Shown one piece after another: positions 1-49,949 of a stretch of DNA of 64,000 nucleotides. The first letter of the stretch is position 1; every line of letters begins with the position of its first letter. The notes below the pieces were generated by a model, which worked only from the letters and a program-made list of their open reading frames with translations, made no database searches and had not been told where the DNA came from. The stretch lies in NCBI RefSeq assembly GCF_040954645.1, contig NC_092806.1:4526001-4590000 (forward strand), in the 5' to 3' direction. Origin of the DNA: Diabrotica undecimpunctata. Taxonomy: Eukaryota > Arthropoda > Insecta > Coleoptera > Chrysomelidae. A program made the position numbers and the translations under genes.

Positions 1-250
1 CAAATTCCGAAATCTGCAATTGGCGACAGTAGGTAGCATATTGCATTTATTTTAGAAATAATATCATCGCATCTCCTTTTCCAATTAAGACATTCATCAA
101 CGTACAAACCCAAAATCTTTAAGCAATCGGCGGTTTCAATTTGTTTTGAAATTATTGATAATTCGACTTTTAAAAGATGTTTTTGTCTGTTGTGGAAATG
201 AATAGCATACGTTTTATCAGCATTAAGATGTAAGAAATTTGAGGAAAACC
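1..250 (-). mobile_element. LINE reverse-transcriptase carboxy-terminal fragment
   Basis: The minus strand reads WFSSNFLHLNADKTYAIHF, then a KILGLYVDECLNWKRR stretch. This is the segment just after the catalytic motif in jockey/CR1-type reverse transcriptases. It is cut by the window edge at its 3' side and abuts a different LINE family near 250. Confidence 0.6.
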
Positions 251-1010
251 ACCGTTACCTTAATCTTTTGATCAACGAACAATGTTGTACGCAAATCGTA
301 GGTGGGAAAGCATTTCGCCGACGAAATTTATTCCTTTGGCTTCCCACTCCAACTTTTTGAAAGCATATTCCAGAACTACCCCTGAGAGATAACGTGTTAA
401 CGTGATAACTTACCCCTTGCATGATTCCTCTTTTGATTTTTATACAGGTTGTGTCTTTGTGTAGCATTACGGTCATGGTTGTATTATTGTATATATTCTC
501 GATCAGTTTGGAGTACCGATAATCTTTGCGACTTTCCTCCGGCGCTCTCATTGCTTTGTTAATTTCTATTATATCGAATACTTTACGAAAGCCAGGACCA
601 ATGGTCGGTTGTATTCGATGAATTTTTTCTAGAACCCTTTTATGTAGTGCAGGTGATCGTTGGTGCCAAAGTTTTTTCTAAAAACTGCCTGTTCCCTAGA
701 TTGGTAAAAATCTAATTTCATTTCCGGTAATTCTAGAGATCTGTTGGATTACCCTTTTTATGTAATAAAATGGTAAGTGCACTTGTGTACCATCTTGTAG
801 GTGTTTCACTTTGGTGCAATCATAAGTTGAACAGTTTCTGTATATTCTCTAAAAGTATATCTCCTCCAATATTTGCAGCTTCTATAACAGTATTATCTTC
901 TACCGGGTTTTATTTCCTTTCATTTTCTTCAGTTAATATAACTTTTTTATTTCGTCTGTTAATATAACAGGCAATAATTCCGATCCTTGGTTGACTAATC
1001 TTTTACCTGA
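251..1010 (-). mobile_element. LINE reverse-transcriptase fragment
   Basis: The minus strand encodes REQAVFRKNFGTNDHL (palm entry), IEYNRPLVLAFVKY, KLIENIYNNTTMTVML and IKRGIMQGVS, the order expected of an endonuclease-type non-LTR retrotransposon reverse transcriptase. Frameshifts and stops break the frame and the catalytic YADD region is missing. Confidence 0.65.
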
Positions 1011-1349
1011 AGTTTCTAACTTTTCTGTTAGTTGCTCATCATGGTTTTGTTGTGATGTTTCTGTCTCATCTGCATTTCTCCCTGTTTTAGCGTTGAAGAG
1101 AGAGGAAAAAATGGTAGAAATAAACAGAAGATGTGTTCCACAAATTAGGATGGCGTTCTGACCACTTAAACTAAGTCTCTGTGAATAACCTCAGCTGTTT
1201 CTTGCAAAAGCTAAGTTATAATTTTTGCCTATGGGTTCTGTTGTGTACAACCTATAAAAAACCTTTTTTAATGATAATATAAAACTAGTAAGAATGCAGA
1301 AAGAAGGTTTTAGATTTAATTTTAATGCAGGACATCTGCCAATCGCTTA

Positions 1350-1456
1350 TACGTATTTCAACCTTATTAGGTATCATCGGAGCGTCATATACATAGGCAT
1401 ATTTAGACCCTCTGCATATGACGATCTGATGATACCTAATAAGGTTGAAATACGTA
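1350..1456. repeat. Hairpin/MITE-like inverted repeat, 40-bp arms
   Basis: The left arm 1350-1389 and right arm 1417-1456 are reverse complements with two mismatches, separated by a 27-nt loop. Both arms contain CAACCTTATTAGGTATCATC or its complement. No clear target-site duplication was seen. Confidence 0.85.
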
Positions 1457-2412
1457 ATGTTTGAAGTGATGAACGACATGTGGCATACAAATCGTAGATT
1501 CCCTTGTCGACTAATTTATCAATATGTCAGCTTTGCAAGTTTTAGAAAGCGGAGTGATAAAAATTTGAATTTAGTTTCTCTAAGTAGGAAATCTTAAGAT
1601 TTCTAATGTTCTGTTGAGAATGCTTGGATGGAGGAGAAAAGTGACAAAAAAGGATAAGATTAAGAATAGATATTTGAGGCATATCTAGGGTGGCACCAAT
1701 TGATGCCAAAATGTGAGAGTATAGGTTGAGATCGTGAGGGTATCCCCAACCTCCGATATTAGTATCACCTAAGATAGAAGGTTATGAAGAAATTTAACGA
1801 GGAAAACCGACCACGTAGTAGGATAAAGCAAAGAGAATGACAACATTCAAAAATTGTATGTGTCTAATTCAAACAATATAGAGATCGTGTTAGAGATAAA
1901 TCTGATAAACGAACTATCAAACCAAACAATGAAAAGAAAACTTAAGAGACTATTTCCAGAATATTTAAGAAATCTGGAGCAAATCAATTATAGATTGCTA
2001 CCTGCTGCAAGCCCCTATTTTGCAAAATCTTTTGCCGTAACACATTTTACAGAAAAAAATATAATTGCAAGTATGAATTTTGCATGCACACATATAGAAA
2101 TATATATACAGACACATACATTAACATGTAGATAAAAGCATCCATATCTCGGTGTATCTATTTCAGATATACCCACTAAGATATAGTGGTTGAAGTAGGT
2201 AGAAACCTAGATCTAATGGCTTTGGTGTTGGTGTTAAAGATATCTATTTTGCTATTTTTTAGTATTATATATTGCACTGTCTTATCATGCTGTTTATGGG
2301 CAAGCAATATGTCTCACAAATACAAAACAGCCCTCTATGACTTAACCTTAAGTTAATCGTAGGTACAAAAAACTTCATATAGTAAATGAAGAATAAATCT
2401 TTATATTTTAAA
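1457..2412. other. No gene recognised; weak LINE debris
   Basis: The stretch 1605-1830 reads like a heavily decayed LINE carboxy terminus on + (a TKKDKIKNRYLR-like run), but support is poor. The rest is AT-rich without a recognisable feature. Confidence 0.3.
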
Positions 2413-3320
2413 TTAGTCACGACAACATACTGCGTTCATTCTCCGTCTCTGTTTCAGTGTTACAAATTTAAAAATTTCAAGCATACTTCTGTAAGACACC
2501 AAGTAAGGATAAGAGTTATATTTTCTAACATGTAGGTATCTTAAAAATCTTTTTTGTACCTTTTCAACTAAATCTATATTTACTTCTGCATGATATGCCC
2601 AAACTACAGAAGCATACTCGAGGTGTGGTCTAACCAACGAGTTGTATAATTTAATTATGCTATCTGTCATCTATGTATAATATTTGGCAATCACATTGTT
2701 TTTCTACAACTTTCTTAATCTTAAAATCATCTGCAAACATTAAGCAAGACGAAAATTTGAGACATCTAGAAAGATCATTTATAAAGCAAACAAATAAGAG
2801 TGGTCCTAGGTTGCTGCCCAGAGGAACTCTTGACGTTACCAAATATTCCTATGAGAAAGAATTACCAACTTTAACTCGTTTTCTTCTATTTGTTCGATAT
2901 GTATTAAGCACAATCAGTGAAGATTACATCCATTTGCTTTTTAGTGTTTATGGCCTCTGCAGCAGATTGTGTGAATATACATAAGTTTGTTATTGTTGAT
3001 CTATATGATAGAAATCCATGTTGATATTGATTGAAAGAATTGATAAAATGTTGTAAAGGTTGTTATATAAGATAGATTTAAATATTTTTGTATGACAATT
3101 TAAAATACTAATAGGTCTGTAACTTTTTACATCATTTATATTACCAGATTTAAAAACAGGAACTGTAATGGTATCTTTTAATTTTGTAGGAAAGGTACTA
3201 ACTATACTCTTGAGTTGGCTGTAAATTGCAATAAATAAATAAAAAATTACAGGTTGCGATTTTCTTTTTAGTTTTACAAACATATCGACGTATCCTCCGT
3301 CGTCCACGTCCACCTTAATT
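2413..3320 (-). mobile_element. Jockey/CR1-type LINE reverse-transcriptase relic
   Basis: In minus-strand order it shows DTITVPVFKSGNINDVKSYR, PISILNCHTKIF, VPLGSNLGPLLFVCFINDLS, the catalytic FADD, then LYNSLVRPHLEYASVVW. Between FADD and the LEYAS motif about 130 residues are missing, so the copy carries an internal deletion as well as frameshifts. It lies just upstream of LDLRAP1 exon 1. Confidence 0.75.
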
Positions 3321-3697
3321 CGGATCTACCTGTATAAATAAAATCTACTGTAGATATATTTGCAGTACTGGTTTTGTTATAATGGCAGTGAGGATAATAA
3401 AAAAATTCCTTGAACACAAGGAAGCCGTCTATATTTACAACGCAAATTATTGCAACATGTTAAAGGTTCACGTCACGAAGAATCTTTTTAGTTATCATTG
3501 TACCAAGACGTATCAGCATCCACTTGTTTGTTTTTATTGAGCGTATACACTTTCTTGCGCATTTGTTTATTAACTATTGTACCACTCGGTTGAAAAATCG
3601 CTAAGCCTACTTTGGATTCGGCTTTCGAGCGATAATATAGTCCGGAGAATAGTAGTTTAGATCGTGTGAAGCAGTTTAGAAATCCAATTTAGGTGCC

Positions 3698-42719
<39,022 letters not shown>

Positions 42720-42784
42720 TTATCTCGCCGAAGAGAATATGTTCCATATATTTTATATTAAGCTTAAATAATTAAGAATTAGTC

Positions 42785-42790
42785 AATAAA
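42785..42790 (+). terminator. Candidate LDLRAP1-like polyadenylation signal
   Basis: AATAAA lies 66 bp after the TGA of the terminal exon, followed by T-rich sequence. Confidence 0.5.
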
Positions 42791-42889
42791 CATGTAGGTA
42801 TATTTATTTTACTGTTTAGTAATCAGTGATAAACTTATTTGTAGTCATTTTTTATTTTACGTAAAAATAAAAGAAAATATGAAGTTGTA

Positions 42890-44155
42890 TTAGTTTTATT
42901 ATATTCTCCTATAACCTATATAATGCCAAAACTTTATACAAAGCAGGAAAGATCCACAATGCAATACAGGAGATGAAGAGAATGCATATTGAAATTATGG
43001 GAATAGCAGAAATAAGATGGCAAGATTCTGGAGAAATACAAATAGAAGATCACAAGGTATATTACTAGAGAAAGTGATCACATGAATATGGAGTCGGAAT
43101 AATCGTATCACCCAAGGTTGCCAAATGCGTTACTAACTTCACACCAATATTATAGAGAGTGATGTGACTACAAGTAGAAGCCAAACCCTATTAATATAAA
43201 CATCATCCAAGACTATGCTCCCACTGCATACAAAGGGGAGGGAGAAGCAATTGAGTTCTATCAGAACATCAACAGTATCATAAAGAAAATTCCTCGACAG
43301 GAAGTTCTTATAATTATGGGCGATTTTAATGCCAAGATAAGACGCTGGAGCTGAAGATAAGACACAGTACATTGCAGCACATGGAATTGGAGTCAGAAAC
43401 GAGAGAGGAGACCTCCTAGAAAAATTCGCAGAAGACTCAGAACTAGTTGTCACCAACACATTCTTCCAATTACTACAACGCAAGCTGTACACGTGGAAAT
43501 CCCCGCAAGCAGACCCGGGAGAAGTATTAGGAATCAAATAGACTACATTTTAGTAAATAAAAGATTCCGAAACAGCTTTACATCTGTCAAGACTTATCCT
43601 GGAGCAGACTTGGAGACAGACCACGTTCCACTGATGGGAGTATTTCGAGTCAAACTCAAAACAGTGCAGAAAAGGAAAGCACAATCATACGACCTACGTA
43701 TGCTGAAAGATCTTGATGCGAGAATGAGAGTTCAAGCCACGTTAAACGAGCAAGTGACTGCAATTAGAGACGAATCGAACGAAAAACAAACATATTACAG
43801 AAATAGTGCAAAATGTAAAGGATAAACACTTAAAGACAGATAGATTAATGAAGAAAAAATCATGGATGACAGATGAGATCCTGAAACTAATAGACGAGAG
43901 AAGAAAAGCCAAAAATGACCCAGACAAATATAAAACCATAAATATATTAATAAGAACGAAAATCAAAGAAGCGAAAGAAAAAGAAGCAAGGGAAAGATGC
44001 GAAGAAATTGAGACTCTGCAGTCAAAATACGATAGTTCGATAGTCACAATGTACATAGGAAAGTTAAAGAGCTTACAGGGGGACTAAGACGTAGGCAGAA
44101 AGGAAATATAACTGATTCGATGATGATCGCCAACATTCGTAACGGATAGCCACAT
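42890..44155 (+). mobile_element. LINE endonuclease relic
   Basis: The plus strand reads MHIEIMGIAEIRWQDSGEIQ, then EAIEFYQNINSIIKKIPRQE, VLIIMGDFNAKI, NQIDYILVNKRFRN and YPGADLETDHVPLMGVFRVK. These are successive apurinic-like endonuclease motifs (GDFNA, DYI, TDH). A linker with SWMTDEILKLIDERRKAKND follows, then a jump at about 44085 to a 3' end reading GATGATCGCCAACATTCG before AAGAAG. Internal deletion and frameshifts are present. Confidence 0.82.
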
Positions 44156-44556
44156 CAAGAAGAACCTATATAGTATCTCGTATAAAACAGAAACATGCAT
44201 TATTGTATAATCTGGGCATAGAATACAAATAAGAAACTTTAATGTACGGCCTACCTACGGTTCCTGATATCGAGATTTTTTTGACATATCTTCCTAATTA
44301 GTCTAAACAACTTAACACCCAAAATTATCATATTCTTAGAGAAACAAAATAATGGCGTCGATACTAAGAATTGGAGAACTGAAAAAGAATTGACATAAGC
44401 CCTACAATATAGCTGACCTTCTCAGTAGATCCCACATTGGCAGAAGCTTCAAAGAAAGATGATTTTATGGTTAATTACAAATTTGGTCAGATAAGAATGT
44501 TACCACAAAAAATATGTCAAGTTCTGCGTCTACAAGCAAAACTAGAACAAAAGCCA

Positions 44557-45560
44557 CCATCAAAACATTTTTTGGTAAGATTCTTTTATCAACAGTTTTT
44601 TTTTTAAATTGACTTTGTTTGAAGCCACATACCTTTTCACTTGATTCCACACCATCTCAATCGGGTTCAGCTCGCAATAGTAAGGCGGAAGTATCAAAAT
44701 CTTAACGCCATATTTTTCCGCAATTGTTTCAATTTTGTACTTGTCGTACTCGTCTCTAAATACGGCCGCAGTATCCACTAAATCACTTTTTAGGTAATCT
44801 TCCTCGAAAAAAATCTTCTTTTCGATTAGCTAATCTTTGATTTGCCTTTTGTTCCAAAATTTTTTACGAAATCAACTTTGCGGGAGTGGTATGACGCGTT
44901 ATCCAAAACGACAACGGTTTCTTTGTCTTTCGGCAAGTTAAGAATTAACGTCTTCTTAAACCATTCTTCATATATAGATTCCCGTCCATTTCGTCGTCGT
45001 AATCAACGGTTTCCTTCTTGTGCAAGAATTTCGTCCCATGCCGCAAAACCAGTTTCGCTTCCAGCATGAAGAACAAACCGAGGACCTCTTAGGGTTTTAA
45101 GCTGTCAGTCCAGTAGAGAGCTCTTTTATGAAGGCATCTCGTGGATTCTTGATCGTTGTGTCCCTCCATTCCTTTTTGACTGAAGCACCGACGTTAGTCC
45201 AAGACTCATCGGTATAAACAAAGTTTACATTATCCTTCTTCCTCAATGTTTTTATTTGTCTGAGGTACTTGTGTCTCCAGGATATAATATATTTTCTTTT
45301 CATCATTATCAAATATCGACCTCTTTTACCATATTCAAAACCCATGTCATTTAGTAGCCTAAGAAATGTGGTTTTTGAAAAAGCTGGTAGGGGAAATATG
45401 CCTGTGATGACATGCTGCCTTTGATGGCATACCACGTGTAATTTGTAAATCGTTTCCTGTCGAACGATATCGGCTGCATAGGCATGCACATAGACAGTGT
45501 TTATTTGCAACGGTAAAGTTAAAATGTTACAAACGCTTATTAGTTCCACAGATAAGTCTG
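44557..45560 (-). mobile_element. DDE_3-type transposase relic (IS630/Tc1-related)
   Basis: The minus strand from 45549 encodes FVYTDESWTNVGASVKKEWR (first Asp), then VVVLDNASYHSRKVDFVKNF near 44920 (second Asp), and LILPPYYCELNPIEMVWNQV near 44680 (catalytic Glu). The DDE triad can therefore be seen although stops and frame changes separate the parts. An amino-terminal region with FSKTTFLRLLNDMGFEYGKR precedes it. Remnants of TGATGGCA-type inverted motifs occur upstream (45795-45815). Confidence 0.82.
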
Positions 45561-45834
45561 TAACGGAAAGTGTGATTTGTTGAGTGTTGAACTATTATAA
45601 CGCACGTTAACACAAACAGTTTTTTGCCGCTTCTCGTCTGAAGTTAAAATATCCAAAGTAAGTATGCAATTTTGATTAGTATTAAGCTTCAGTAGGCAAT
45701 GCATCTTAACTTCCGCCATTATGGTGCTAGAAGATAATGCTCTGTTTTAAATCGGATGCGTATTTACCTATGACGGCATAGCAGATGTGTCCCAATGATG
45801 GCACAGTATGCTATCATGTGCATCTAATAAATGC

Positions 45835-46929
45835 TGTCACCATTGTAGAAGACGCCTGTCTCAATATCCTTGGATTACATCTACAATTCTTAGGGGATAC
45901 TTATCCCTGCGAGCGGGGCAAGGCTTACTGGTTCCACTAGCCTAGACTAACTGGTTTCGCCCTCGTGGATTTACAAGAGGGTAGGGAGATTTTGGGAGGA
46001 AGGGGATTAAGGACTTCTCGGTCTCAGGTCCTGTAAAGAGTGAGAGGCTATGGGCTTACGTTAGAAGCCGGAGCACTGCATAAGCGAAAAATGTGTATCT
46101 CTTCTAGTCTCTACCTGTAACGGCCGGGAAGAACAAAAAAACAAATTTCAAGTTTACAATGTATTAAATAGACTGTATACTACAACTAAGATAACAAAAT
46201 ATCACTTATGACCAATAATGTCTCGATCAGGCGCGAAGGGAAACGAGAAGAGACAAAGCAAGGAATTAAAGGGCGGACAATTCCGTATTATTAGATATAC
46301 CTTGGGTTAGTATATAGATCTTAGTTACCTTCGCGTATTTAGGCTCTAGCTAATGAATACGCCTCCAGTCCTACAGGGATTCAGGATCCGTCAGTTGAAG
46401 CACGGCGCGCTATCGCGAACTTTCGAATCTCCAGATACCGGCACTTCTACGTCACACTATCCCGTCGAGTTAAATAGCGCGCTCACTGGCTGCGTATCGT
46501 CCCGATCTCCCGTACTTCTTGCGTGGGGCGCACTCGAGTGCCACCTTCCCACTAGTCTCCGCTGGCCCGCTTCGTTCGGTTTTTTATGAGCCCGTATTCT
46601 CAATTTCCAGTCGTAGTACCAAGGTCGAGTTATTGTTTTTTTTGCTCACTGAGTCCCCGTGTTATTTTTCAGCGGAGGATTTTTTCTTTTGAGCAACCGT
46701 GGTGACCTGATATTTGAGACTCGTGTAATACATTTAAACTGGGTCGAGTGTTCAATCTTTGTTTAATGTAAAAATATATACAATAACTATGTTACTTACT
46801 AGCTATGAATTTATTTGTTCTTTAATCAATTTGGAATATGTAATAATTACTTAAATAATTATTACTCTTTTCTAGGCTAATTACCCCTTAATTTTTCCTT
46901 CTTTATTTCCTTGCTATGTTTACATTACA
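45835..46929. mobile_element. Dispersed 1.1-kb repeat, copy 2
   Basis: It is collinear with 30259-31381, starting TGTCACCATTGTAGAAGACG and ending TTTACATTACA. The middle GC-rich part (about 46380-46600) differs most from copy 1. Both copies have a conserved TAACGGCCGGGAA box and a tract containing ATTAGATATACCTTGGGTTA. ATGC occurs just before and after this copy (45831-45834, 46929-46932), a possible 4-bp duplication. No coding domain. Confidence 0.85.
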
Positions 46930-46934
46930 TGCAC

Positions 46935-47160
46935 ATGTTATATGCCATCAAAGAAAAATGAATAATAATTGCAAAAATTTCAAAAACTCAACTTTTTACT
47001 TGTATTAAGGTAAAAGTAGATAAACAATACCATTTTGTAGGATTTTTTAAATAAATTTGAAGCTTTCAAACCGCACAAAATCTTCAATAGTAAATTTAAG
47101 TGTATATCTGAAATATTCTTGAAAGATTTAGTACAATCCTTAAAAATTAGATTGTCGTTA
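46935..47160. other. No gene recognised
   Basis: AT-rich spacer between the 1.1-kb repeat and a pogo-type transposase start. Confidence 0.4.
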
Positions 47161-47788
47161 TTTGTTAATATGGCGTCTACCAAGAAACATAGGCAGGAGT
47201 GGTCAGAAGAGAACATGAATATGGCAATTCAACACATCCAAGAAAAGAAGATGGGATGGCTGTTGACTTCCAAAACTTTTAATGTTCCGGCTACGACACT
47301 CCGTAGACGTTTTGCAAACAACTCCGGTGGAAGAAAAGGAGATTTGGGTTGCCGAAGAATTACACTGACTTCCTCATCTTGAGCAAGAGTTAGCTACTCA
47401 TTTGATTGATATGGAAACAAGATGTTTTGGTCTCACAACGCTAAATTTGAGACGATTAGTTTTCGAACTTGCTGAGAGAAATAACATCTAACACAATTTC
47501 AACAAAATGACTCGTCTTGCTGGATGGAAGTGGGCGAGGGGTTTTTTTAAAAGAAATAGTACCATTTCACTCAGAACACCAGAAAATACATCTCTCGCGC
47601 GAGCACAAGCATTTAATAAGAACAATATTAAAGCATATTTTATTTCTTTAGCAAAAGTTTTAGATACATACAATTTTCGATCCTAAAATATATTCAACGT
47701 TGATGAATCAGGTCTTAGTACTGTTCAAACAAGGCCTCAAAAAGTGTTTGCAACCAAGGGATAGAAACAAGTTGGAGCACTGAAACAA
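47161..47788 (+). mobile_element. pogo-type transposase amino-terminal relic
   Basis: The plus strand from about 47170 reads MASTKKHRQEWSEENMNMAI and TSKTFNVPATTLRRRFANNS, a pipsqueak-type helix-turn-helix. With frameshifts it continues MTRLAGWKWARGFFKRN and ISLRTPENTSLARAQAFN (CENP-B-like second DNA-binding domain), then NVDESGLSTVQTRPQKVFAT, the start of the DDE domain. It is cut at about 47788 by a hAT fragment. Confidence 0.85.
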
Positions 47789-48110
47789 AAACTTTTTATG
47801 ATATTCCATAATGCAGGATAAGAAAAAGATGCAGCTTTCTGAACACAGAACTGTTGAAACCCCATTCTGAACTCCATCTTAAATTCTTCGTTAGTGCTAA
47901 TTGCAATCAGTTCTTGTATTATGACGCCCATTTCTTCAGTGACACAATATGGGTTGATAATCCACTGTGGTATTCCAATAGTCAAAACATCTTCAAAACC
48001 TGGTAGTAAAATCTGTGTGAAAGGCATTTCAATGTTGATGAATATGACTCATAGATCAACAATTTCTTTTTTCATTGTCGTGGACCCCCTGTAAGTTGAA
48101 ATCAAACACA
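47789..48110 (-). mobile_element. hAT (ZBED-like) transposase carboxy-terminal fragment
   Basis: The minus strand encodes ILLPGFEDVLTIGIPQWIIN, ELIAISTNEEFKMEFRMGFQ and FSYPALWNII, the pattern before the dimerisation region of ZBED/SCAND3-type hAT transposases. The frame then runs into antisense pogo sequence. Confidence 0.65.
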
Positions 48111-48114
48111 TGGA

Positions 48115-48457
48115 GACCTCTTTTGGAAACCATGGTTTAATTAGACAATCCAATCCTTAATATTTTCAAAATACATAGTACATAAATGTTCATGGAATAT
48201 GAAATGACCCAGTAATACTTTCCATTACTTGTTTAAATATGATCAGAAGTACTTCCTGAATAAAATATTAAGAAAGTTTTAGGACCATACATTGTATTAT
48301 ATTATGTGTATGTTTAGGACATTTGTAAAGGTTATGTATTAACACAAAAAATAACTGTTACACATAGTTTAATATATTATATTATACAAGTTTATAATAC
48401 TTATTATGAAATATATACTAATAGGAAACTTTTTTACATAAAAACAATAATTTTAGA
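48115..48457. other. AAGAB-like 3' flank, AT-rich
   Basis: Probably contains the AAGAB-like 3'UTR on the minus strand. No other feature was recognised. Confidence 0.4.
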
Positions 48458-49368
48458 CTATAGATCAAATATTTCTTCTTCTTCACCACCAATAGCTTTC
48501 CAAAAAGCTGTGACCATTTGCTCAGCACATTGTTTCCTTTGATTTACTGGCATACCTTGCAAACTATCTTTCATAGTCTGAAGTTGAGAAAACAGATCTG
48601 TAAAATCGTCTAAATTGTCATTTGAAAATATTGTAGCATGTTCTTCCTGTGTTTCTTTTCCAATGTTGCTAACTATTGGCTTTGGTTTTTTTCTTTCTTT
48701 CATTAATAAATTCGACCAGGTATGAGAGTGTAAGGCTTCAATAACCTGAGGATGAAGGACATCTTAGCATATATAAACACAACTACATATACAATGAAAC
48801 AAATTTAAATCTGTACATAGTTACTTACCCTATCGACACCAAATTTTTCAATAACTATATCATCATCTTGGTCTGACTTTTGGATTGTGGGATACAACTC
48901 AATAAACTCAAAACCCATCTTTAAGCACCATTCTAAAGCTTGACTTTTTGTTATATTTGTATTATCTGTACAATAATTTGCTAAAAGTAACTTAACATCT
49001 ACATTCCATACATCTAAAACAATAAATTTTATTACAAAAGTGAAATCCTAGAGAAACTTCATATTACCACCAAGGAACTCCCACTTCTTTAAATCATCCA
49101 GGCCAGTTTTACTGTTAGAATCCATGTGGATGATTAAAGCCTCAATGCGACTAAGGAAGTCTTCATCTTTCTCAATTTCCGTTGTTTCTATTCCTAAAAG
49201 ATTTACTTGAGCCGTATAATACTTAGTATCAATATTCCAGGGATGTTTTAAACAACCCGGTTTGTCACTACTTTCTTGAATATCTTGAGTTTTAGATATC
49301 AATTTAATCAGTGATTTTGGCCGTGTTTGGCTACAACTAACTATTGCTATTCCTGGTATAGTACCCAT
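48458..49368 (-). CDS. AAGAB: AAGAB (p34)-like adaptin-binding chaperone, three exons
   Basis: Exons on the minus strand: 49368-49068, 49013-48829, 48745-48458. Phases agree and give 257 aa ending at a TAG. AAGAB is a cytosolic assembly chaperone for AP-1 and AP-2 adaptor complexes, binding the gamma and alpha adaptins. Supporting features are the amino-terminal Rab-like region (PWNIDTKYYTAQVNLLGIE), QALEWCLKMGFEFIEL in exon 2, VIEALHSHTWSNLLMK at the start of exon 3, and the diagnostic carboxy-terminal block containing LFSQLQTMKDS and AFWKAIGGEEEEI, which matches human AAGAB very well. Introns are only 54 and 83 bp. It is shorter than human AAGAB (about 315 aa), mainly in the variable linker. 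It is tail to tail with the LDLRAP1-like gene and head to head with the RASSF8-like gene. Confidence 0.93.
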
Positions 49369-49949
49369 TTTATTATTTGTGATTAAAACATTTTAATCTA
49401 TTCATTGATTATATTGGCGAATTAAACAGAAGTTAAGAAAAAATAACAAGTTACCACGTCAAATATCAAACAAATTCTTCTTCTATTTTATGTTACGCGT
49501 AGAAGATATACTTATTTTTAATACACCTAAAAAGCCTATATAGTCGTGTATTCGAAAAGTTAATCTTATTTTATACAACTTATTTTTTTTTTTGCTTATT
49601 TCAACTAAATTCTGCAAATGATTTCTGAATTCTGAAATGTTTATCCTGAACTCCTGAAGTTGAGAGATGAAGAATGAAGACACCTGTAAGGAATGACATT
49701 GACTTTTAGTAAATGATTAAATGTCAAAGTAGTTTATTTGACAAATAAAGTGCAAATAAACAGGAATTAAAAGTCCAAGAAAATTTACTGAATAAAAATG
49801 TACTATTATAATATGTTTCACAACAACTTAAATACCTAAGTGATATCGTAAATATGACTTAAAAGTAAGATCAAATAAATCCATACTGTGGCAAAAGAGT
49901 ACTATACTACATACACCCCTTTATTTTTTTAGATATCACCAATATTACA
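49369..49949. promoter_or_regulatory. Divergent intergenic region, candidate shared promoter
   Basis: Only 581 bp separate the start codons of the minus-strand AAGAB-like gene and the plus-strand RASSF8-like gene. No TATA box or other core element was assigned. A TTTTTTTAG directly before the RASSF8 ATG (AG at 49931-49932) could be a splice acceptor, in which case the RASSF8 first exon and promoter lie further upstream within this interval or overlap AAGAB. No transposon is evident here. Confidence 0.5.
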
